Positions 36,601 through 46,434 of a DNA stretch of 47,778 nt are shown here, in pieces (the first letter of the stretch is position 1; the number at the start of each line of letters is the position of its first letter). The position numbers were made by a program, and so were the translations under genes. The notes beneath the pieces are model-generated. The model made no database searches, was not told where the DNA came from, and was given only the letters and a program-made list of their open reading frames with translations. The stretch covers positions 1-47,778 of the forward strand of contig REDO01000048.1 in assembly GCA_007693435.1 (NCBI GenBank). The letters run 5' to 3'. Source of the stretch: Salinarimonadaceae bacterium. GTDB lineage: Bacteria; Pseudomonadota; Alphaproteobacteria; Rhizobiales; Beijerinckiaceae.

Positions 36601-37849
36601 CGACGCCCGCGCGGGCGCGCTCCGCGCCGGAATGCCCGACAAGAGCGCCGTCGCGGCCGCTGTCGCCGGCCGTCGCAGGCCGCTGCTCATGGCGGCAGCC
36701 GCCGTTGTGCTCGCGATCGGCGCTTTCCAGATCGGCTCCTCGGTCATCAGCAGCGTGGAGAACGCCGACCTTGCCGGCGAGCCGCGCGAATTCGCCGACC
36801 CCGTTCTCGCCGACGTGGCGCCGGACCCGGCGCCGGCCGCTGCTCTGCCGGAGCGCGCGCCCGCCCTCGCAGCGGTCGAGGGCGAAGACGATCGGCGCGA
36901 ATTCCCGACCGTCACGGCCTCGATCGACGCGGGCTTCGCGGTTCCACAGGAACCCGCCGTGATCGGCATGGACGATCTCTTGCCGCTCGGCGAGGCGCCC
37001 GTGATCGATGGCGAGACCGTGCATACCGGCGTCGCCCCCGCGCTGCCGCCGCGCCGTCACCCCGCCGCCCGGGCCGCGTCCGGAGAGGATATCGGGAGCC
37101 AACCCTTCGCCGCCACGGCCATGCCCGCGCGCGCGACCACGCTCTATCCGAGCATGGTCTCGGCCGAAGAGTTGCCAGCCGAAGCCGGGCCCGAGGATCT
37201 GCGTAAGGCGGTGCTGGCCGGGGACGTTTCAGCGGTCTACGAATTCGCTTCCCGCGCGGCCGACGGGCGGGACATGAATCGCGATCCCGCGCTCGCGGCC
37301 AAGCTCTTCGAGCGCGCCGCCGCGCACGGCCTCGTGCCTGCGCAGTTTCGCATCGGAAATCACTACGAGAAGGGCATCGGGGTAACGCGCGATTTCTCGC
37401 TTGCGTCGCTCTGGTATCAGCGCGCCGCCGAGGGCGGCAACGCGCGCGCCATGCACAATCTCGCCGTTCTGCTCGCTGAGGGTGTGAACGGAGCGCCCGA
37501 TTATTCCGCCGCTCTGGGCTGGTTCCGTCGCGCCGCCGAGCACGGCGTTCGCGATAGCCAGTACAATCTCGCGGTTCTGCTCGCACGCGGTCTCGGCGCA
37601 CAGCAGGACCTTGAAGAATCCTTCGTCTGGTTCGCCGTCGCTGCGCAACAGGGCGACACTGACGCGGCCGGCAAGCGCGACGAAGTCGCCTCCCGTCTCG
37701 ACGAGCGCTCGCTCGCCATTGCGCGCGCCAGGGTCGAAGGTTGGCGTCCCGAGGTTCCGCGCCCGGAGGCGAACGAGGTCGCTTTCCCGGCTTCGTCGAT
37801 CGACTCTCCGCAGGCGCGTCAGGCCGGGAGCCCCGCCTTCGCGGGCTGA
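33608..37849 (+). CDS. Large coiled-coil, membrane-spanning, Sel1-repeat protein (PodJ-like polar type)
   Basis: The 1413-residue product starts with a short N-domain of the pattern seen in rhizobial polar proteins: VPWYLDGLDPDTRDAAREAA then RRAGVSLDDWLHATI. A very long Ala/Glu/Arg-rich coiled coil follows (about 80-860) with many LxxL/IDRL heptads. A low-complexity linker leads to one membrane helix (about 1022-1045). A periplasmic part ends in about four Sel1/TPR-like repeats (about 1222-1370), with patterns like AAKLFERAAAHG, ASLWYQRAAEGGN, ALGWFRRAAEHG. This order (cytoplasmic coiled coil, TM, periplasmic Sel1) is that of the polarity factor PodJ. I infer a polar scaffold, unproven. The ATG at 33608 is chosen; a GTG at 33590 is possible. 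Confidence 0.85.
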   Translation: MRQNVHGNVPWYLDGLDPDTRDAAREAARRAGVSLDDWLHATISDRAARAFAENPPTVRRRPAPAQPQAHGYDDLDAVASRIARVTRGRNAQAQAQQRGHDAPVRGVDAIVAAVGAEAERKARESATRTADALDSVARWIERAEDRMSESTRLLSEGTRMALERQDRTANVLGEALALMTKRLDDIERKVVEGRNPSVGAAMEAMGKIEGQLARFSDPDERRPAATSQAAQVESALRGFEQRIASISGKLGQSNAEAGREEPAAKAASGDRLDALRSDIARLASQLETIRPNRAETAGAASQLRRGVGDLADRVATLATRDDIAALEIDLKELSREAVAAAKAGRETDLARINGLIERVQAEIDRIAAEAASGAYGEAGREFRALSARVEEFASSDQRLATALGRELETVRDSLSKLADPQRLADLQENIRDLSHRVGHLARNQVTPVDFAGLRSAVEEIRGAIKKAPDDAEGPDFSALEKQYGSIVDRLDSLAASAGKRETELLSRELAAMAAGLVDLRDGAKAADIEALSERVAALGDSIEAIADSQPDLGRELGELRRSVEATLSDIRSAAPAEINALKASIDRLAQERPGHDLGRELTQLRRGLVTGLADVKSALPTEFGALKARIDQLAHERSKVDLAPVTEQIARLAEKLEDIRAEARPDFGQAFDEMRAGLETALASVPASRSPELGALIERIDRLDENVRAIDVRGGVRTLEDMLAQLATRLDAADRPNAGAETVDALESQIDAIARKLESERDASVEAVASAARSAVADSFGTLSRSSFAETAANADIDELSRSLSEIKELQSQAQARGVEAVGGVQSTLDKLVERLASLESRMQPATQQARAANAQKRRAQPRPAEPSAAPARPDAKSEIRSEFKTDARRPSAPVANASFRPEITPAGLLDLAKSRAGIGSAATGVSLHDEADRPVATVGSLGGDVPLEPGVGRPRSQAGADAGDPALIKASFIAAARRAAQNAAAEAAAAGRRGPSVDARAGALRAGMPDKSAVAAAVAGRRRPLLMAAAAVVLAIGAFQIGSSVISSVENADLAGEPREFADPVLADVAPDPAPAAALPERAPALAAVEGEDDRREFPTVTASIDAGFAVPQEPAVIGMDDLLPLGEAPVIDGETVHTGVAPALPPRRHPAARAASGEDIGSQPFAATAMPARATTLYPSMVSAEELPAEAGPEDLRKAVLAGDVSAVYEFASRAADGRDMNRDPALAAKLFERAAAHGLVPAQFRIGNHYEKGIGVTRDFSLASLWYQRAAEGGNARAMHNLAVLLAEGVNGAPDYSAALGWFRRAAEHGVRDSQYNLAVLLARGLGAQQDLEESFVWFAVAAQQGDTDAAGKRDEVASRLDERSLAIARARVEGWRPEVPRPEANEVAFPASSIDSPQARQAGSPAFAG

Positions 37850-37995
37850 ACGGCGCGACGATCGCTTGCGGCGCCGTTTCGACGCCGGGCCGTCACATTC
37901 GCGCAACGGCGCAGTGAAAAGACCGAGCAGGAGCGGCGGGGCTTGATTCCGCCGCCGCGTTCGCTTGTAAGTGGGCCGCGGAAGGTGGTCGTCCG

Positions 37996-38916
37996 GTGCA
38001 GCTGTATCTCCCCATCGCCGAAATGTCGGTGAACGTTTTCGTCCTTTTGGGATTGGGGGCGGCGGTCGGCTTCGTGTCCGGCATGTTCGGCATCGGCGGC
38101 GGCTTCCTGATGACGCCGCTCCTGATCTTCCTGGGCATCCCGCCGGCTGTCGCCGTGGCGACTCAGACCGCGCAGATCGTCGCCTCGTCGACGACGAGCG
38201 CGCTGTCTGCGCTGCGCCGGAACGCGCTCGACGTCAAACTGGCGACGCTGCTCACGACCGGGGCGCTCGTGGGGACAGGACTCGGGGTCTGGTTCTTCGC
38301 GGCCGTGCGGCGGGCGGGCCAGCTCGATCTCGTGATCGTGCTTTCCTACGTGACGCTCTTCACCGTCGTGGGCGGGTTGATGCTGCGCGAAAGCCTCAAG
38401 GAATTCTGGTCTCAGCGAAAGGGAAAGGCGCGTCCGCGCCGGCGCGCCGGCGAGCATCCGGCCTATCTCGGCCTGCCGCTCAGGATGCGTTTCCACCGGT
38501 CCCATCTCTACGCCAGCGCCATACCGCTGCTCAGCATTTCCTTTTTCGTGGGCTTCGCCGGCGCCGTGCTCGGCATCGGCGGCGGCTTCATCATGGTGCC
38601 GGTGCTGCTCTACGTGTTCCGGGTGCCGACATCGATCGTCGTCGGCACGTCACAGTTCCAGATCCTCTGGGCGACGATGGCGGCCCTTTTCCTGCACGCT
38701 GTCGCCAACCAGGCTGTCGACGCGGTGCTGGCGCTGATCCTCATACTCGGCGGGGTCTTCGGGGCGCAGTTCGGAGCGCGCGCCGGCCAGTATCTGCGCG
38801 CCGATCTGTTTCGCTTTCTGCTCGCGCTCCTGATTCTGGGCGTGGGCGTGCGTTTCGCGGTCGAGCTCGTGGTGCGACCGACCGAGCCCTTCTCCATCGC
38901 AGCGACGGGGGGGTGA
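37996..38916 (+). CDS. TauE/SafE family membrane transporter
   Basis: The 306-residue protein has about eight membrane helices in two repeated halves. Each half carries the family glycine motif: GMFGIGGGFLMTPLL (about 29-43) and GAVLGIGGGFIMVPVLL (about 193-209), followed by T-x-Q-A/F-type segments (ATQTAQIVAS and GTSQFQILWA). TauE/SafE proteins export sulfoacetate, sulfite or related anions; the substrate here is unknown. It starts at a GTG (37996) and its stop is one base from the ATG of the TIGR02186 gene, so they are an operon. A small cytoplasmic loop with Arg/Lys (about 140-155) separates the halves. Confidence 0.93.
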   Translation: MQLYLPIAEMSVNVFVLLGLGAAVGFVSGMFGIGGGFLMTPLLIFLGIPPAVAVATQTAQIVASSTTSALSALRRNALDVKLATLLTTGALVGTGLGVWFFAAVRRAGQLDLVIVLSYVTLFTVVGGLMLRESLKEFWSQRKGKARPRRRAGEHPAYLGLPLRMRFHRSHLYASAIPLLSISFFVGFAGAVLGIGGGFIMVPVLLYVFRVPTSIVVGTSQFQILWATMAALFLHAVANQAVDAVLALILILGGVFGAQFGARAGQYLRADLFRFLLALLILGVGVRFAVELVVRPTEPFSIAATGG

Positions 38917-38917
38917 C

Positions 38918-39703
38918 ATGCGCGCGCTGCTTCGTCTTTTCCTTACGCCGTTGACCGCCGCCGGCCTCCTGCTGGGAGCCGCCGGCGCCGGGGCCGAGAC
39001 ATTGCTGACGTCTCTGTCGAGCCATCAGGTGCTCATCACTTCGAATTTTACGGGCTCCCAGGTGGTGGTCTTCGGAGCCGTACAGCGCGACGACCAGACC
39101 ATCGCCCGCGCATCTGGTTACGACGCGGCGATCATCGTGCGCGGGCCGCGCCAGCAGGTGCTGACCGTGCGCGAGAAGGAGCGCCTCGGGCCGATCTGGA
39201 TCAACCGTTCGCAGGCGAAATTCGCCGACGTGCCCTCCTATTACGCCCTGCTGACTTCGCGGCCGTTGAGCGAGCTCACGGCCGAGATCATGCGCGGGCG
39301 CTTGCGGCTCGGGGCCGACATGGTGTTCGAGCCGGAGACCGGCGCGGAGCCGGCTCCTGCGGGCGATGCGCGCTTCCGCGAGGCGCTGGTTCGACTGCGC
39401 GCCCGTGACGGCCTCTATCTCCAGATCGATCGCGGCGTGACCTTCATCAACCCGACGATTTTCCGCGCGGCGATTCCGCTGCCGGCCGAGGCGCCCACGG
39501 GCAATTACGAGGTCGAGGTCATCCTCTTCACCGATGGCGTGCCCATCGCCCGGGACCGGACCAATTTCGAGCTGGTCAAGACGGGTTTCGAGGAGCAGAT
39601 CGCGAGATGGGCGGAAACGAACAGCCTGGCCTATGGCGCCGCGACCGCTTTCATGGCGTTGTTCTTCGGCTGGCTCGCGACCGTTGTGTTCCGCCGGGAT
39701 TGA
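38918..39703 (+). CDS. TIGR02186 family membrane-anchored periplasmic protein
   Basis: The 261-residue protein has a signal sequence (about 1-25, ending AGA), a periplasmic beta-rich region and a C-terminal membrane helix (about 236-257) followed by RRD. It contains LTSLSSHQVLITSNFTGSQVVVFGAV and RGPRQQVLTVREKERLGPIWIN (each in pieces), features of the TIGR02186 family that is regularly encoded next to TauE/SafE transporters in alphaproteobacteria. Function is not known; a periplasmic accessory of the transporter is the simplest reading. It is one base after the transporter gene. Confidence 0.88.
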   Translation: MRALLRLFLTPLTAAGLLLGAAGAGAETLLTSLSSHQVLITSNFTGSQVVVFGAVQRDDQTIARASGYDAAIIVRGPRQQVLTVREKERLGPIWINRSQAKFADVPSYYALLTSRPLSELTAEIMRGRLRLGADMVFEPETGAEPAPAGDARFREALVRLRARDGLYLQIDRGVTFINPTIFRAAIPLPAEAPTGNYEVEVILFTDGVPIARDRTNFELVKTGFEEQIARWAETNSLAYGAATAFMALFFGWLATVVFRRD

Positions 39704-39822
39704 GCGATGTTGGCGCCACGACCACCGCCGCCTTGCATGGAAGCGAATTGACAAGGATCGGCGGCGCGGGGCCTCATGCGCGGTCGAATTCCGGCCGGAC
39801 GCAAGAATTCTGAGAGGAACCA

Positions 39823-40998
39823 ATGCCGCATATCGTCGAGGCCTTTTCACGCATCGGCGAGGAGAACGCCTTCGCCGTCCTCGCGCGGGCGACCGCGCTG
39901 AAGGCGCAGGGGCGCGACGTCATCAATCTCGGCATCGGTCAGCCCGACTTTCCGACGCCTGCGCACATCGTCGAGGCGGCGATCAAGGCTTTGCGCGACG
40001 GCCATCACGGCTACACGCCCGCGACCGGCATCATGCCGCTGCGCGAAGCGGTCTCTCGCGATCTCGCGCGGCGCTTCAGCGTCGAGGTCTCGCCCGAGGC
40101 GGTGATGATCATGCCCGGCGGCAAGGTCACGATGTTTTCCGCAATTCTGATGTTCGGCGAGCCGGGCGTGGAGATCCTCTATCCCGATCCGGGCTTTCCG
40201 ATCTATCGCTCGATGATCGAGTTCACAGGGGCGAAGCCCGTTCCCGTGCCGATCCGCGAGGAGAACGGCTTCGGCTTCTCCGCCGCCGAGACGCTGTCGC
40301 TGATCAACGAGCGCACGCGTCTCGTCATCGTCAATTCACCGGCCAATCCCACCGGCGGCGTCACGTCCAAGGCCGAGATCGACGCGCTCGTCGCGGGTCT
40401 CGCGCGCTATCCCGACGTTGCGATCATGTCCGACGAAATCTACGGGACGATGACCTATGACGGCGAGCAGCATGTCTCGCTGCTCTCCTATCCGGAAATC
40501 CGCGACCGCCTGATCTATCTCGACGGCGCGTCCAAAACCTACGCGATGACGGGCTGGCGACTCGGCTGGTCGGTCTGGCCGCAGGCTTACTTCGACGCGG
40601 CGCGCAAGCTCGCGGTGAATTCGTTCTCCTGCGTCAACGCGGCGACGCAATGGGCCGGGCTGGCGGCGCTCGACGGTCCGCAGGATTGCGTCGCCGAGAT
40701 GCTCGCCGCTTTCGATGCCCGCCGGCGCATCGTCGTCGATGGCTTGAACGCGCTGCCGGGGGTCTCGTGCGTCACGCCGAAGGGCGCTTTTTACGCCTTC
40801 CCCAACATTTCGCGCACGGGCTGGAAAGCCAAGCCGCTCGCATCCGCATTGCTGGAGGAGGCGGGCGTCGCCGTCATCGGCGGGCCGGATTTCGGGGTTC
40901 ACGGGGAAGGTTATCTGCGCCTGTCCTACGCGGCATCCGCCGAGGATATCAGCAAGGCGCTCGAGCGGATGGGCGAATTCCTGGCCAGTCCGCGCTGA
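39823..40998 (+). CDS. PLP-dependent aminotransferase, class I/II
   Basis: The 391-residue protein is a fold-type I aminotransferase. Family blocks are NLGIGQPDFPTPAHI (about 36-50), GYTPATGIMPLREAV (about 65-79), NSPANPTGG (about 170-178), MSDEIYG with the PLP-binding Asp (about 204-210), the Schiff-base lysine Lys238 in GASKTYAMTGWRLGW, and RLSYAAS near the end. The amino-acid substrate cannot be told from sequence; relatives are annotated as aspartate or aromatic aminotransferases. A strong AGAGGAA ribosome-binding site lies before the ATG. A 119-base gap separates it from the TIGR02186 gene, and it converges on pmtA with nine bases between stops. Confidence 0.92.
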   Translation: MPHIVEAFSRIGEENAFAVLARATALKAQGRDVINLGIGQPDFPTPAHIVEAAIKALRDGHHGYTPATGIMPLREAVSRDLARRFSVEVSPEAVMIMPGGKVTMFSAILMFGEPGVEILYPDPGFPIYRSMIEFTGAKPVPVPIREENGFGFSAAETLSLINERTRLVIVNSPANPTGGVTSKAEIDALVAGLARYPDVAIMSDEIYGTMTYDGEQHVSLLSYPEIRDRLIYLDGASKTYAMTGWRLGWSVWPQAYFDAARKLAVNSFSCVNAATQWAGLAALDGPQDCVAEMLAAFDARRRIVVDGLNALPGVSCVTPKGAFYAFPNISRTGWKAKPLASALLEEAGVAVIGGPDFGVHGEGYLRLSYAASAEDISKALERMGEFLASPR

Positions 40999-41007
40999 TT
41001 CGGCGGG

Positions 41008-41628
41008 TCACAGACCCCGATAGACCCAGACGCGCGCGGGCGGGATGTTGAGCCAGATGCGCCCGGAACTGCTCATGGCGTATTCCGTCGGCCGCTTCGG
41101 GATCGGCGGGATGACGGCGTAGGTGAACTGGATGAAGGGCGCGCCCGGCGCCATGAGGGCGCGCGCCGCCCTCAGTAGTTCGAGCCGTACGGGCGGGGGT
41201 TTCGTGAAGAGCGGCAGGCTCGACACCGTGGCCGCAGCCGGCTCCTTCAGGACGCCGCCCAGCGTATCAGCGATGTCATAGGCGTCGCCCTCGACGATCG
41301 TCGCGCGGGGAAAGCGCTTCGCGAGCAGCTTGCAGAATTCGGGATTGAACTCCACCAGCACGAGGCGCTCCTGCTCCACGCCGCGCCGGATCAGGGCGTC
41401 GGTGACGGGGCCGGTGCCGGGGCCGAGCTCGATGACCGGGCCGGGCCGCGTCGGATCGACATAGGACGCCATCGTGCGCGCCAGCGCCTTGCCCGACGGA
41501 GCGACCGCGCCCGTGAGCAGGGGCTTTTCGAGCCAAGACCGCAGGAAGCGCGCCTCGTCGTCGAACTTGTCCGCGTGCCGCGCAGACACGCGCTGCGCGT
41601 TTCGCTGTAGGCTGCCGAGCACTCCCAC
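41008..41628 (-). CDS. PmtA-like phospholipid N-methyltransferase
   Basis: The 206-residue protein is a class I SAM-dependent methyltransferase. ARFLRSWLEKPLLTGAVAPSG (about 26-46, the membrane-binding helix region of PmtA) is followed by the SAM motif VIELGPGTG (65-73), VLVEFNPEF, VEGDAYDI and VSSLPLF at the catalytic-motif IV position (about 135-141). PmtA makes phosphatidylcholine from phosphatidylethanolamine in rhizobia, where its gene commonly follows dnaJ, as here. An RsmA-like rRNA methyltransferase is an alternative because the folds are close. It follows dnaJ after 47 bases on the same strand. Confidence 0.82.
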   Translation of the reverse strand: MGVLGSLQRNAQRVSARHADKFDDEARFLRSWLEKPLLTGAVAPSGKALARTMASYVDPTRPGPVIELGPGTGPVTDALIRRGVEQERLVLVEFNPEFCKLLAKRFPRATIVEGDAYDIADTLGGVLKEPAAATVSSLPLFTKPPPVRLELLRAARALMAPGAPFIQFTYAVIPPIPKRPTEYAMSSSGRIWLNIPPARVWVYRGL

Positions 41629-41675
41629 CCCTCCGTCGTCAATCCGCGATCATACACCAGTCGCGGGCGGTGCGG

Positions 41676-42815
41676 TCAAGCCCGAGCGGAACCGCCGAGC
41701 CCGTCGAAGAATTCACGGACTCGCGACAGGAAACCCGTGCTTTCGGGATGGGTCTCCTTGGAGCATTCCGCTTCGAACTCCTCCAGCAGCTCCCTTTGAC
41801 GTTTAGTGAGGTTCTGCGGCGTTTCGATGACGACCTGAATGTAGAGATCGCCGACTTCGCGCGAGCGCAGCACGGGCATGCCCTTGCCGCGCAGCCGGAA
41901 CTGCTTGCCGGTCTGAGTTCCGGCGGGGATTCTCACCTTTGCGTCCGAGCCGTCGATCGTCGGCGTCGTGAACTCGCCGCCGAGCGCGGCCGTCACCATC
42001 GAAATGGGCATGCGCGAGAAGAGATCGGCGCCGTCGCGCTGGAAGAACTGATGCGGCTTGATCGACAGAAAGATGTAGAGATCGCCGGCTGGACCGCCGC
42101 GCAGGCCCGCTTCGCCCTCGCCGGCGAGGCGGATGCGGGTGCCGTCCTCGACGCCGGCGGGGATGTTCACCGAAAGCGTGCGCTCGCGCGTCACGCGCCC
42201 CGCGCCGCCGCAGGAGCCGCAAGGGTCGTCGATCACCTCGCCGCGCCCGTGACAGTTCGGGCAGGTGCGCTCGACGGTGAAGAAGCCCTGCTGCGCGCGC
42301 ACGCGGCCATAACCGCCGCAGGTCGGACAGGCGCGGGGCTTGGAGCCGGGCTTGGCGCCCGTGCCGCCGCAGGCCTCGCAGGAGACGGAGGTCGGCAAAA
42401 CGATGGTCTCGGTCTTGCCGATGAAGGCTTCCTCGAGGCTGATCTCAAGATTGTATCGCAGGTCCGCGCCGCGCTCGCGCCCGCCGCTCTGGCGTCCGCG
42501 TCCGCGGGTCTCGCCGAAGAAATTCTCGAAGATATCCGACATGAAGTCGGAGAAATCGTTCCCGAAGCCGGGACCGCCGCCCGCGCCCTGCGTGAACGCG
42601 TCATGGCCGAAGCGGTCATAGGCCGCCCGTTTCTGGGGGTCGGCGAGCGCCTGATAGGCCTCGTTGATCTCCCTGAAGCGCTGCTCCGCCTCGGCGTTTC
42701 CCGGATTGCGGTCGGGGTGGTGCTGCATCGCGAGTTTGCGGAAGGCGCTCTTGAGCGCCTTGTCATCCGCATTCCTCTGGACGCCGAGGATTTCGTAGTA
42801 GTCGCGTTTCGACAT
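41676..42815 (-). CDS. dnaJ: Co-chaperone DnaJ
   Basis: DnaJ is the Hsp40 partner that loads substrates onto DnaK and stimulates its ATPase. The 379-residue protein has a J-domain with HPD at 33-35 ([14 protein letters not shown]), a Gly/Phe-rich linker with GGGPGFGND, and four CxxCxGxG zinc repeats: [24 protein letters not shown] and CGSCGGAG (about 145-215). A C-terminal substrate domain completes it. Nothing is missing. It follows dnaK by 155 bases, a gap that contains a stem-loop (42921-42950). Confidence 0.98.
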   Translation of the reverse strand: MSKRDYYEILGVQRNADDKALKSAFRKLAMQHHPDRNPGNAEAEQRFREINEAYQALADPQKRAAYDRFGHDAFTQGAGGGPGFGNDFSDFMSDIFENFFGETRGRGRQSGGRERGADLRYNLEISLEEAFIGKTETIVLPTSVSCEACGGTGAKPGSKPRACPTCGGYGRVRAQQGFFTVERTCPNCHGRGEVIDDPCGSCGGAGRVTRERTLSVNIPAGVEDGTRIRLAGEGEAGLRGGPAGDLYIFLSIKPHQFFQRDGADLFSRMPISMVTAALGGEFTTPTIDGSDAKVRIPAGTQTGKQFRLRGKGMPVLRSREVGDLYIQVVIETPQNLTKRQRELLEEFEAECSKETHPESTGFLSRVREFFDGLGGSARA

Positions 42816-42920
42816 GAAGATCCGGGTGCTGGAGATACGCGTGCCGACGATCCGGGCCTGGCGTCCCGTGCGTCGCTCCCTTGCTCTACAAGGGTGCGAC
42901 GACAGGGCGGAAACAGACGA

Positions 42921-42950
42921 ACGCGCGGCCCGTTTGGCGGAACCGCGCGT
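42921..42950 (-). terminator. Stem-loop between dnaK and dnaJ, possible attenuator
   Basis: ACGCGCGG (42921-42928) and CCGCGCGT (42943-42950) are exact inverse complements around a 14-base loop, in the transcribed gap between dnaK and dnaJ. On the coding strand the stem is followed by TCGTCTGTTTCC, only partly T-rich. A partial terminator or processing hairpin here would make dnaJ less abundant than dnaK; this is inference. Confidence 0.4.
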
Positions 42951-42970
42951 CCGCGCGTCTCATGCGCGCA

Positions 42971-44908
<1,938 letters not shown>

Positions 44909-44992
44909 GGCGGGATCCCTCACTTTCAAGCAGACCGCCGAGCCCCGTAGCTGCCCGGCCCATGGCTGGCTTTTGAACTGTTGACTTGGCCT

Positions 44993-45022
44993 GAGATGGG
45001 AAGGCCCCCGATCGATCGCAAG
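44993..45022 (-). promoter_or_regulatory. RpoH (sigma-32) type heat-shock promoter of dnaK
   Basis: Read on the minus strand, CTTGCG (45022-45017), a 16-base spacer and CCCATCTC (45000-44993) match the sigma-32 pattern CTTGAA-N13/17-CCCATNT. The -10 lies about 85 bases before the dnaK ATG. No CIRCE element (TTAGCACTC-N9-GAGTGCTAA) is visible nearby, so control is probably by RpoH and not HrcA. Confidence 0.6.
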
Positions 45023-45101
45023 GACGTCACGGGCCGCCTTCCCGGTTGCGCGGTGATATAGGTTCGCCGCAATTTGGCCGCAAGGCGGGGCGGCGAGCGA
45101 T

Positions 45102-45542
45102 TTATGGCGACCTTCCGGTCAAGTTCTCGAGGCGGGCCGGGCCAAGGAAGGCGAAAAGCCTCTCGCGCAGAGCGTCCGCGTCGCGCAACTCGCATTCCCA
45201 GATTGTTTCGATCGACCACCCGGCCTCGCGCAGGGCCGCCTCGTTGCGCGCGTCGCGGGCCCGGTTGCGGGCGATCTTCTCGCGCCAGTAGACGGCGTTC
45301 GTTTTCGGCGCGCGCGCCCCGCGCGGGCAATCGTGGCCGTGCCAGAAACAGCCATGCACGAAGATCGCCTTGCGCCGGCGGCGAAACACGATGTCGGGCT
45401 TGCCCGGCAGATCGCGCCCGTGCAGGCGGAAGCGGTAGCCCATCGCATGGATGAGCGAGCGCAGGCGCCGCTCGGGACCCGTGTCGCGGCCCTTCACGGC
45501 GCGCATGACGGCGCTGCGCTGGGGGGAGGGCGGCTGCGTCAC
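45102..45542 (-). CDS. vsr: Very short patch repair endonuclease (Vsr)
   Basis: Vsr nicks next to T:G mismatches made when 5-methylcytosine deaminates, protecting the sites of a C5-methyltransferase. The 146-residue protein has [19 protein letters not shown] near the N-terminus (about 6-24, in pieces), [18 protein letters not shown] with the catalytic Asp (about 45-62), [10 protein letters not shown] with zinc-type ligands (about 64-73), and [12 protein letters not shown]. Length and motifs are typical. It lies downstream of, and on the same strand as, the cytosine methyltransferase gene, but its composition is GC-rich like the chromosome. Confidence 0.94.
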   Translation of the reverse strand: MTQPPSPQRSAVMRAVKGRDTGPERRLRSLIHAMGYRFRLHGRDLPGKPDIVFRRRRKAIFVHGCFWHGHDCPRGARAPKTNAVYWREKIARNRARDARNEAALREAGWSIETIWECELRDADALRERLFAFLGPARLENLTGRSP

Positions 45543-45579
45543 GGGCCAGCACTCACGAGGTACATTGCAGTCTAACAGC

Positions 45580-46434
45580 CTATCTTCTTTTGATTGCCGA
45601 CCAATCAGATTGGCGCTCGATCCCTGTCTTGCTGTGGATGGTCGTTCTTCTCAGAATATCAGAATCTTCATATTTCACTTCGAAGTCGACAAATTTGAAA
45701 TCATTGTCTTCAAGTGAAAAACATTGTTTCAAGGCAGAAACGAACGATAGGTCGTCCGAATTATGCGCTTTGGGGTGCGGATTATTTCGCGGACTTGGTA
45801 TGGTGCCCGGTAATAGAAATATGCAAGGTGGCGGAAGTTGAAATTGACCGATCACCGTTAAGGGACGTCGGTCTCGTTCGATCTTTGGGCATGGTCTTCC
45901 GAGCGTGCCGCACATCATATCCCAAATAACTACTGCGTCCACACACTGGTTGCGTGAAATGATTTCTGCTGATAGGCGCGTATGGATACCGGACCACGCT
46001 CCAAGGCGCGGGTCTGATGCTGGATTGGTGCATATGCTCCAAATAATAAACTCATTTGCGTGTGGCGGACGCTCAAAAATTGTTATGTTGTTCCCGTCTA
46101 GGCACCCCTTAAGTTCAATTATACAATTCTTTCCGGAAGAAAATTCAATCTCATAGTCGTGTCGATTTGAGTTGCCAGAGGAGTGCCAGTCTTTAATGAA
46201 TTTTTGATCCTGCATAAAATTTAAAACTCTGTTCATAAAATCTCTTTTCTCGCGCATAGTGGCCGAAAATTGACCTCTTATTCTTTCAATTGCTCCCCTA
46301 AATAGGCCGCTATTATAGAATTCATGCTCATCGAGTCCGTGGTCGCCAAGTTTGTGGGCTTCGACTTTCAGTATCTCAGCATAGCGCTCAATCCTTGCCC
46401 TCAGTTCATCGTTTTTGATGCACGGGAGTGTCAT
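45580..46434 (-). CDS. Probable type II restriction endonuclease (PD-(D/E)XK-like), unassigned family
   Basis: The 284-residue protein lies directly downstream of the cytosine methyltransferase, with the stop and start sharing TAATG. It has a charged helical N-terminus (1-80), then a likely PD-(D/E)XK core: HDYEIEFSS with Asp93 and NCIIELKGC with Glu107-x-Lys109, the spacing expected for two strands. The region after it contains ANEFIIWSICTNPASDP and GIHTRLSAEII (about 128-155), which I do not assign to a named restriction-enzyme family. The C-terminal 60 residues are polar. Codon use is AT-rich. A restriction role is inferred from position, the motif and the paired methyltransferase; recognition sequence unknown. 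Confidence 0.65.
   Translation of the reverse strand: MTLPCIKNDELRARIERYAEILKVEAHKLGDHGLDEHEFYNSGLFRGAIERIRGQFSATMREKRDFMNRVLNFMQDQKFIKDWHSSGNSNRHDYEIEFSSGKNCIIELKGCLDGNNITIFERPPHANEFIIWSICTNPASDPRLGAWSGIHTRLSAEIISRNQCVDAVVIWDMMCGTLGRPCPKIERDRRPLTVIGQFQLPPPCIFLLPGTIPSPRNNPHPKAHNSDDLSFVSALKQCFSLEDNDFKFVDFEVKYEDSDILRRTTIHSKTGIERQSDWSAIKRR

Noticed and set aside
44909-45101. Search for a CIRCE element upstream of dnaK
   Set aside because: No TTAGCACTC-N9-GAGTGCTAA or close variant is present; the RpoH-type promoter explains the region better.
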